From Diplolepis rosae (Eukaryota; Arthropoda; Insecta; Hymenoptera; Diplolepididae): a DNA stretch of 64,000 bases. The notes under the pieces were generated by a model. It worked only from the letters and a program-made list of their open reading frames with translations, was not told where the DNA came from and did not search any database. This document shows, one piece after another, positions 56,456 through 64,000 of this stretch. Location: the NCBI GenBank assembly GCA_030998225.1, contig JAPYXD010000713.1:868001-932000 (forward strand), read 5' to 3'. The translations under genes were made by a program, and so were the position numbers. The first letter of the stretch is position 1; each line of letters begins with the position of its first letter.

Positions 56456-58740
56456 GGATGGCCAGTGCTTGTGAACACACGGAGTATAGCCAACCCGATC
56501 TTGCCTCAACTTTACCTCACCTGTACCGTAGTACAGTCGCCGTGCAACGTACGTAAACAGGATTTATACTCTAAGGCCCAAAATCGATTGAAGGAATGTT
56601 TACAATACTTTCACTTTCTAGAAGTAATGCTTACTGTGCTACTCGTGGCCTGATGTGGGATCCGTAGACCGCCTGCCTTCCTTGACGTGTCGAAGAAATG
56701 AGTCAGCTCCTCATTGCTGCTAACCGGTTGCCTGGCTGGGCGTTGGCTGCTTACCTACGCAGATGCGTCTTCCGCCTGATTGCGGGCTTCGTTCAATTTT
56801 AATGGAATCTTTCACTGATAATTTACGTGGAATAGTGGCTACTAAATTCACCAACTAATTTTTATTATGAGCTACTTATTCCTGTTTTCGGGCTTACCGT
56901 AGTGAAGTCCGAAGTTCTTTTATATTTAAGACTTCGTAAAGTTTCTTTAGCTTCTTGGATCCGTGAATTCCAAGTCTCGCAGAGGTCCGCGTTCTATGTG
57001 GATTTCCGTAGAAATTAAAAACCGAGAACTCAAGCGGATCGTGGCAGGATCGACAAAATAATTTAATTTGAAGTTAAACAATTTTTAAATTTAAATAAAA
57101 AAATAACACATTTTTTTGCAAACAGTTTAAGTTGAAAGTATATGTGAATCTTGTTTTTTACATCCGTAAAAAAAGTCTATAATTTCTAAGATTATCGTCT
57201 TATTTCAATATTTTGATATCTCTTCTTAAATGCTGTTTTGAAACTGTCTGTAGAAGGATTAAAAAAATATTTTTCTATTGTTGTGTATTTTATAATTAAT
57301 CTATTACATTAAATAATATATTTAGTTATAAGTAGAAATGATTAGTATAGTATATTTTTGGAAAAGATTTGCTTTCAGCTTAGATCGGAACCCTCATCAG
57401 TGTTTTTCATTAAATTATGAAAATATACAGAAAAAGTGGGTTGTTAAATTGACGTAACATTTTTATATGGCAATTGTAATAGTTTACGTTTTTGGAGTTT
57501 ACTAAGTATACTTATTCCAAGAAATATAAATCATGTATTTTACACCTAATACAATACATACTTAATTTGCCGTACAAAAAATGTTACGTAAAGAATTTCT
57601 TTGAAATATTTTGGTTGAAAAAAATGTTTTTAGGATTGTTTTATATTCAAGCCTTTCGTTGTCAAATATATAATTTATTTACCATGTAAAAAGCTACGTT
57701 GTTTCAAATCTAAAATATTTCATTTCAAGAAAATCTCAATTATGTTTAAAAATGTTATACTTAATTTTGTTCTGAATATTTTTAATTTACAAAAAATTTA
57801 GAAATTTTAATTAGGAACTTATAGGTATGAATTACAATTATTTCTGTACAGAATTTTTTTCACGTACTCCTGTATTCTGTTCCGGATATATTTCTATGTA
57901 CATAATACGAAAAAATGTAAATAATGAACAATAAATTCAATTCAATTTGAAGAAACATTATTACAAGTACTTATTTGCTGACGAAATTGATTCGGATTGT
58001 AAATTAGAGTCAACATATAAACATATAAACAATTGTTGTTATTATTTTTTTTTATAATTCCGAAATTCAGCTTTGTAGAAAGAGAGTCTAATGTGGATAT
58101 ATGTTTGAATATTATTTATATTAATGATTAGGACTTGTATCGACCCTTTAGTGATAATAATATTTTTTGTACATTTTTTTATGAATTTAGTTATTTAGAC
58201 CAATTTTAAAGTTTTACACTTGCAATTCTTTTATATCATTTTTACCATTATGTTCATCGGTGACATGTGCGTTTTTTCCCTTTGTATTTTTATAGAAATT
58301 TTTTTTTTTATATCGTTTTTACCATAATGTTTATCCGTCATACGTGCAATTCTTCAATGATCTCCCCCTAGTATTTTTATAAAAATATTTGGTTTGTACA
58401 GTTTCATTTTTTTGCAAATTTAGTTATTTAGACCAATTTCATAGTTTCACAGTCGCAATTCTTTTATATCATTTCTTATCACAATGTTCATCGGTCACAC
58501 GTGCACATTTTTCAAGTTTCTTTCTTTGTATTTTTCATATCATTTTTTACTGGACCCTATAGCCAACTAAGAACATCAACAATATTTGAATATTATTATA
58601 TAATAATATAATATATAATATTATATAATATTATAATAATATAATATATAATATATATAATTTGAATATTATTATAACTGAACATTTTCGTCGGACGCGC
58701 TGTCTACAATCTTCGCGGGGAACTAGGTCTGCACCCGTCT
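56456..58740. other. Non-coding AT-rich interval
   Basis: 56456-57060 is of mixed composition and may include the rest of the element C LTR. From 57060 it is AT-rich with no supported gene. It has two similar blocks with ATTCTTTTATATCATTTTTACC (about 58225 and 58455) and an AT dinucleotide-rich palindromic tract at 58590-58675. Confidence 0.5.
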
Positions 58741-59811
58741 CAGTGTTGCCGGAATGAGCGCTCTTAACTTCCCGGCAGCTCGATAGAAAATTCCCAACTT
58801 TTCCCGGACAAATTTCAAAACTTCCCGGAACTTTCCCGTAAATTAAAATCATCTAAAACTTCTTAAAATTGTTTAAATATTTTAAACTCTGTTAAAAATA
58901 TGTCTTATCCTAGGTTTTCATAGTTTTTAAAAGATATATATTTGTTAATTTCGAAAAATAATGAAAATTCTAAATCAAATAATTGTCCATCGACTTCAGT
59001 CTTTATGTTCTTTACGTTGATGAACAAATATTATTTTGAAAAATTATGGATAAAAACCTGTAGGAACTAAATTACTCTTATGGTAAAGTAATGCCCTACT
59101 AGAGACAATATTTTACTAATAAACGTATAAACAATATATGCATACTGATCACGTTTAGAAAATACTGTACAGAAACATAACCTTACTTTTCTATCTTTTC
59201 ACTCCTATAATCAAAGAGAATCAAAATAATTATATAATTTATACTTACAGGCATACAAGGTAATTTGGGATTCTCTTTTCTAATCAAAAATATATCCATT
59301 TTCGAATTCTATATTTTAAAAATCTATTTCAAATTCCATTCAATGGATTCTTTTTTGGGACATAATACTTTTATCCAATCAACATAGATACTGTGAGAAC
59401 CTTTAGGCTAATTTTACACAAAAGCGACTAGCAAGAGATGTGACTCATTAATTTGAAAACCTGAAAAGCTGTTCATCTCACTTTAGCATATGACGTCAGA
59501 AGGAGTTAGAGTGAAATGAATAGCAATAGGCCTTTTGTACTTTGTGGCATGAGAGCACTATGACATATGAAAGCGCCCTAAGGGCCTGCAACCAATAAAA
59601 TGCTTCTTTTTTTTTTATCAAAACTCATTATGATTGGTTGTGTTTAACGAAAGATCTCTTATTAAATCTTCTATGCAAATTTAATACATAAAAAGGCAAT
59701 TATAAGACAAAATCCCGGAAATTCCCGGAATTTCTTGACATCCCGTAAAATTTCCCAAGTCAGTAAAAATTTCCCGGATTCCGGGAAATTTCCATGCAAT
59801 TGGCAACACTG
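58741..59811. mobile_element. hAT-type non-autonomous element (CAGTGTTGCC termini)
   Basis: 1071 bases with CAGTGTTGCC and GGCAACACTG at its tips and subterminal TTCCCGG motifs. The 8-base flanks ACCCGTCT and CCGCGTCT are an imperfect duplication. The tip sequence is characteristic of hAT elements. No transposase. Confidence 0.8.
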
Positions 59812-60135
59812 CCGCGTCTAGGTTTATAACATGGAGACTAGATATAAGGAGAACAATCTCCATATATCCATTCCCGAAATGAAGTTCTGCCAAGTACATA
59901 GTTAGAAAACTTCCCGACGAGGGCATGTGTGTTCCCTGGGTGCAAAATGGCGACGCCTAATACACGATGCTTATAAAACGTGGATGCCGCCAGTTTGCAC
60001 CCAGGGAACACACGTGCCCTCATCGGGAAGTTTCCTAACTAAGTACTTGGCAGAACTTCATTTCGTGTTTTGTGAAGTACGGCCATAAGAGATTGGTCTC
60101 CTTATATCTAGTCTCCATGGTTTATAATATCTTTG
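59812..60135 (+). repeat. Terminus of the 5.7-kb element family, split by a MITE
   Basis: Without the MITE at 59830-60119 (and one GTTTATAA copy), the sequence equals the right terminus at 15007-15033 with one difference. No matching left end was found in the window. Confidence 0.65.
59830..60119. mobile_element. 290-base MITE with 8-base duplication
   Basis: Inverted tips CATGGAGACTAGATATAAGG are flanked by GTTTATAA (59822-59829 and 60120-60127). Almost the whole element is one inverted repeat. hAT-like by duplication size. Confidence 0.9.
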
Positions 60136-61881
60136 GCACAGAGATGAGTTGGGAGATTGCTAAAGTAATGTATTTAATTTCGAGTGATTTTCCGCAGCGC
60201 GCCCTGTTGCGAATTCCTCTTGGGAACTAAAATGAAAGGTTCATGCTACTACTTGAAGGGTAAAACAGAGCTACTGTTTATCAGTTTTGCAGCGCCCCCA
60301 ATTGCGTGAAGCTTTTTCGAACTAAAATTAAAGGTCCGCGTTGCTACAAGAATATGTAGGAGCACACACAATGAAGCGCGTCATGTCAGTGTATCCACAC
60401 TAACTCGCTTCGATTTCACGCTGACGGTTGTCGAGTTAAAATGTGATGATCGCACCTGATGCTCTCATCTGTAAATTCCTACACAATCTCTCAACCTGAG
60501 GTCGGTAATGCAGGATTCTTTGGTTTCTTGATAATGATAATGAATTAAATGTAACGTATAGCAGATGAATATTCTTATGCTATATTCGATTGTAGTAATG
60601 CGTGATGTGCAGAGAGAATTAACGTAGATGACTGCGTGAGACAAAAGAGAATTATATCCTCTTTTTGGAGAACGTGCGAAGTTGTTAATTTTACTATTTT
60701 AGTATTTACTTTTCAGCTCTACAAGAAATGCCCACTACATACCATGTTTATTTAGAATATTATCGTGTCAAATTCATTTAAATTAAAGAATTCTGTTTTA
60801 TTCAATTCGCAAAGAATTCTACAAATCATGTACTTTTTAAAAACTAATTTAGATTTGAGTGGAAAAGGGATTGAAACCAGGTCTTGAAACTGTAGACTTT
60901 TATTGAATGATAAATTATAAAACAAATAGGACTCTAATTCACATTAAACCAATTTATTAGTACTACTTCAATGAAGCTATTCTCCAAGAAAAGTTATATT
61001 TCGAGACTGCTTAAAAACAGTCGATTCTAAATAATAACTCTATTTTGATATTAAACAGAACTCTACCTATTTGGTAATTTTCTTGTATAATCTGTTACGT
61101 ACGAATAATTAAATTCAATATAAATAAAAATATTAAATTTAAATACACGTTCGCTTGAGGCTCCAAACTGCCAAATTTCAATTTAGAAAATAAAAATTAA
61201 ATAAATCAAAATTTGTTTATTTCATTGGGATCGTGCTTGCCCTCTCGTCTGACTGAGGAGGCTATACCCACACACAAGCAAATCACCAGAATAAAGTTTA
61301 AGCTTGAAATTCCCAATTTTAGTAATTTATTATAAAAGGTTTCACAATTACAAAATTTTGGGACAATGTCCTACTTACACATATCCTTTAACTTACGACT
61401 ACCACTCCTGGAACGAGAGAGAGAAAGAGAGCTTCCTCCTGATTTTGGGGAATGAGCGGATGATGATTCTTCTTGTTATTGTTGCCCAAAAGGGGCAACT
61501 CTAGTCCTTCTACTTTGCAATCCGCGCACAGATACGCGCACACGCAAACCGACACCACTATAGCCACTTTCTGTTAGGTTTAATGAGAGAAAATAACGGT
61601 TGGCTTTTAACTAGAAAAGGGTTGAGTGCTTTTAAACTCGCCCTTTTCGCCGCTAGAATTTTCCTATTAAATCTAATTCAAATATTTTATGGAAAATTAT
61701 CGCTACCGTTTTGAGATTCGGTAGTATTAATTTTTCCGCGATTTCACGCACCTTTTTGCCGTTTTTGCTAAACGACTTGGACTTTAAAATAGTCCGCCGA
61801 AGAAAGATATATTAAAAATATATTTTGTATGTTTCAATATATCTTATATGTATTGCTTCTGTCGAGATGAAGGCTTTTGTC
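60136..61881. other. Non-coding interval
   Basis: I see no gene. 60200-60345 contains two loosely similar GC-richer blocks (GCAGCGC and GGGAACTAAAAT themes). The rest is AT-rich; the short ORF at 61304 is not supported. Confidence 0.45.
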
Positions 61882-63121
61882 TGTTACGTCCGCCCGACAC
61901 GAATCCAAAAATAAATAATTTCGTTAGATAAGGTTTTACGGGTTCAACCAACTAACGAGGATCTAGGAACTGTCGATCTGGGCCGCAGACGGGCACGATA
62001 AAAGAAAAATGTTTTCTTTATTATTCTAAGGTCTGAATCCGGTCAAGACACTCAGAAGACTGCGAATTTGATTTTGCCTCGATCCGTTTTACTAGTTCAT
62101 CGCAAGGTGAGCATGGTAGGGTTTTTTGATGATTAAGGAATTAATGATTGGGCAGAGGTAATAATGACAGGGAGGATTAAAGAATTTGCACAAATGCTGA
62201 TGTGGTTATTGCGCCATTTGCTGATTTTTAGAATGCAATTATTTCTCACCTCTTTCTACACCTATCGTGAGAAAGGAAATGTGCTCATCAATTTTTAGTA
62301 TTTGATGCATGGTCATCAAATTGTAGAAACAATTTTAGTTTCTAGTATATTTCAGAGTAAATCGAAATATATATATTTAATTAGTCTAGGCTTATAATCT
62401 TTAGGTGGATTAAAGCTTCAACTTAATTATTTAAGTATTCAGGTGAGCCTTGGGTTTTATTTACAAAAAGCACGTGGCTTTTGTGGCGGGAGATCAGCTG
62501 GCTAAAGCATTTGAGCTGTGGCGACAAAAAGTACATGGGTGTACGTGTGCTGGATATCTCTCGCTCTCTCTCCCTTCCTCTCTCTTTCGTTCTCTTTTTC
62601 CTCTTCTATTCGTACATTATATCGCGGTAATATAGTCGCGAGTCTGCGATTGCTCATTCTTTCTCCTATTCTATTCCTTCTCCGCTTATCCTAGTTCTTA
62701 TATCATTGCTCTCACCTTACACTCATTCTTCGAGTTACTCTCAATTCATATCTTTATAGTTCATAGCGATCGAGTGCCTATGCACTCTCGCTATCAATTA
62801 ATCTACTTTATAAAACATCAATGCACCTGAAAAACAAAAGCGCGAAATAGTCTTATTTTCAAAAGTTTTATTCAAACTTTTTAAAGTTTGATTTAAATGT
62901 ATTTAAACAACTAGAATATGAATTACTCAACGTCTCAAGACCAGCTCGCATGACCAGAAATGCTGAGTTGCATTAGCCATTGGAATGCAATCAGGTTACG
63001 AACGCTCAAAAGTGTGCATTTAATTCACTTCTAAAGCAATTGCTATTCCATATATTAGGTTTTGTTCATTAATAAAAACATTTTCCAAAAAAATATTGCA
63101 CACTTTGGACCGCCCGTAACA
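61882..63121. repeat. Possible LTR with TGTTACG/CGTAACA ends
   Basis: TGTTACGTCCGCCC at the left and GGACCGCCCGTAACA at the right are inverted and 1240 bases apart, downstream of the env remnant on minus. No polypurine tract or target duplication was found, so this is tentative. Confidence 0.35.
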
Positions 63122-63463
63122 AACCACACTGGAATTTTTAGTGTTTTCGTCCCCGACAAACTAGGGTGGTCTAGAGACGAGTACGGATAAGAATAAGGAA
63201 TGATAGCCTTATGTTGTTCAGATGCAGTCGCTTCTTTTCTGTGCTGTGAGAAAATTTACAATGTCTAGGTTTGTAGTATAGTAGATAAGAAGAAGAGTCC
63301 TACTCTAACAGGTTCATTTCCTAAAGAAAAACAATATAGATAGTACAGTAAAAATAATAATAATATATAAAAACAATATATAAAAAAATATGTTTTGTCG
63401 GTGAATGTATCTTAGATTCGAGAATTTTAATGGCCATGTTCCATGACTGGTTTTATCTGGTTC

Positions 63464-64000
63464 TTATGCTAATTGGAGAGTCTGAGATGGTAGCTGAATT
63501 ACTGAGACCGTCGGTGGTCGTTCCCTTGGTGGTACAGCAGGTGTGACGGCGCGGGTGGAAGTACATGTTTCCGTAGTCGTTTGTGGCAGAGAGTTCCGTG
63601 CGCGGGTTGGTTCTTGCTCTTCCTTGATGTTAATGGTACTGAAGTCGACACATTGATCAGCTGTCGTCCCTGGTGAGTGTCGTTGATTGCAGTTGATCAT
63701 TATTTTTGAAATCCTGGGGAAGAGGATGTATATAAGTAGTCCAATAGATATGAGGACTAAATCGAGGTAGGATCCGTGGATCATCCTTATTTGGCTGTTT
63801 CCTGCTCGTTGGGCCAGGCTGAACTCATACAGTTGTTGTTCTAGATGCTCCAAGGATTTGTCGTTAGTTTCGAAGGCCTTGTCCCCAGGCGTTGTCTCCT
63901 TCGTCTGAACAGACATAGATTTTCTTGTAGGTATGTATCCTTGAAACTCTTGTAGAGCTGGTGACAGCGCAGAGATGTTCAGATGAAGCAGTGGGGCGTA
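63464..64000 (-). pseudogene. Envelope C-terminus of a further env-bearing element, partial
   Basis: Open from the window edge (64000) to 63464, so the N-terminus lies outside. About 178 residues are visible: a membrane-proximal segment (LEHLEQQLYEFSLAQR), a single hydrophobic span (LDLVLISIGLLIYILFP) and a long Thr/Pro-rich cytoplasmic tail. This is the layout of errantivirus-type env proteins. The first Met in the visible part is internal and not a start. I call it a pseudogene only tentatively: no break is visible here. Confidence 0.6.

Noticed and set aside
61882..63121. Firm assignment as the 3' LTR of the env element at the right edge
   Set aside because: Inverted ends are present, but no polypurine tract or target duplication was found, so it is kept only as a tentative LTR.

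Overview
The window is an AT-rich piece of an arthropod (most probably insect) genome built almost entirely of nested, decayed transposable elements. I see no certain ordinary host gene. The insect call rests on the element types: Ty3/mdg4 (errantivirus-like) elements with env genes, BEL/Pao, an R1-clade non-LTR element, a Penelope-like element (PLE) with a GIY-YIG endonuclease, and hAT- and Mutator-like DNA elements. The species cannot be named from this sequence.

Layout. Element A fills 712-27351 on the minus strand. It is a very large retrovirus-like element bounded by related LTRs and a 4-base target duplication (ATAA), and it is itself riddled with insertions: a solo LTR at 18129-19948, an R1-like element at 21694-24555, DNA elements at 3867-6108, 8015-9261 and 9360-15033, and a long inverted repeat inside its 3' LTR. 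Next come a Mutator-like element with long inverted termini and a satellite core (27844-31286), a BEL/Pao element on the minus strand (31695-36235), and a PLE on the minus strand (37135-39115). Element B (39118-51182, plus strand) is a diverged relative of A that has lost its 5' half. It is followed by a PLE 3' fragment (51183-51655), an internally deleted errantivirus-like element C on the minus strand (51656-56455), hAT-like insertions (58741-60119), and the 3' end of a further env-bearing element on the minus strand that runs off the right edge (63464-64000).

Main result. Elements A and B share, in the same order downstream of pol, a cassette not expected in a Ty3/mdg4 element: (1) a small protein ending like a CARD; (2) a chuvirus-type glycoprotein; (3) a protein with two dsRNA-binding-like motifs; (4) a second, unrelated envelope of the baculovirus-F/errantivirus type; (5) and (6) two small cysteine-rich proteins; (7) a dsRNA-binding motif fused to a retroviral-type zinc knuckle. 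The order is the same in both copies although the sequences have diverged, so the cassette was a stable genome plan and not a chance pile-up. Nearly every one of these ORFs sits directly behind a pyrimidine-rich 3' splice site, which suggests expression by alternative splicing from a common leader, as in complex retroviruses. By inference the element combined two entry glycoproteins with likely counter-defence proteins (against RNA interference and against CARD-mediated death or immune signalling). Element B also holds an antisense, intron-containing gene with an acidic N-terminus. Every copy here carries breaks, and these are described only as they stand.
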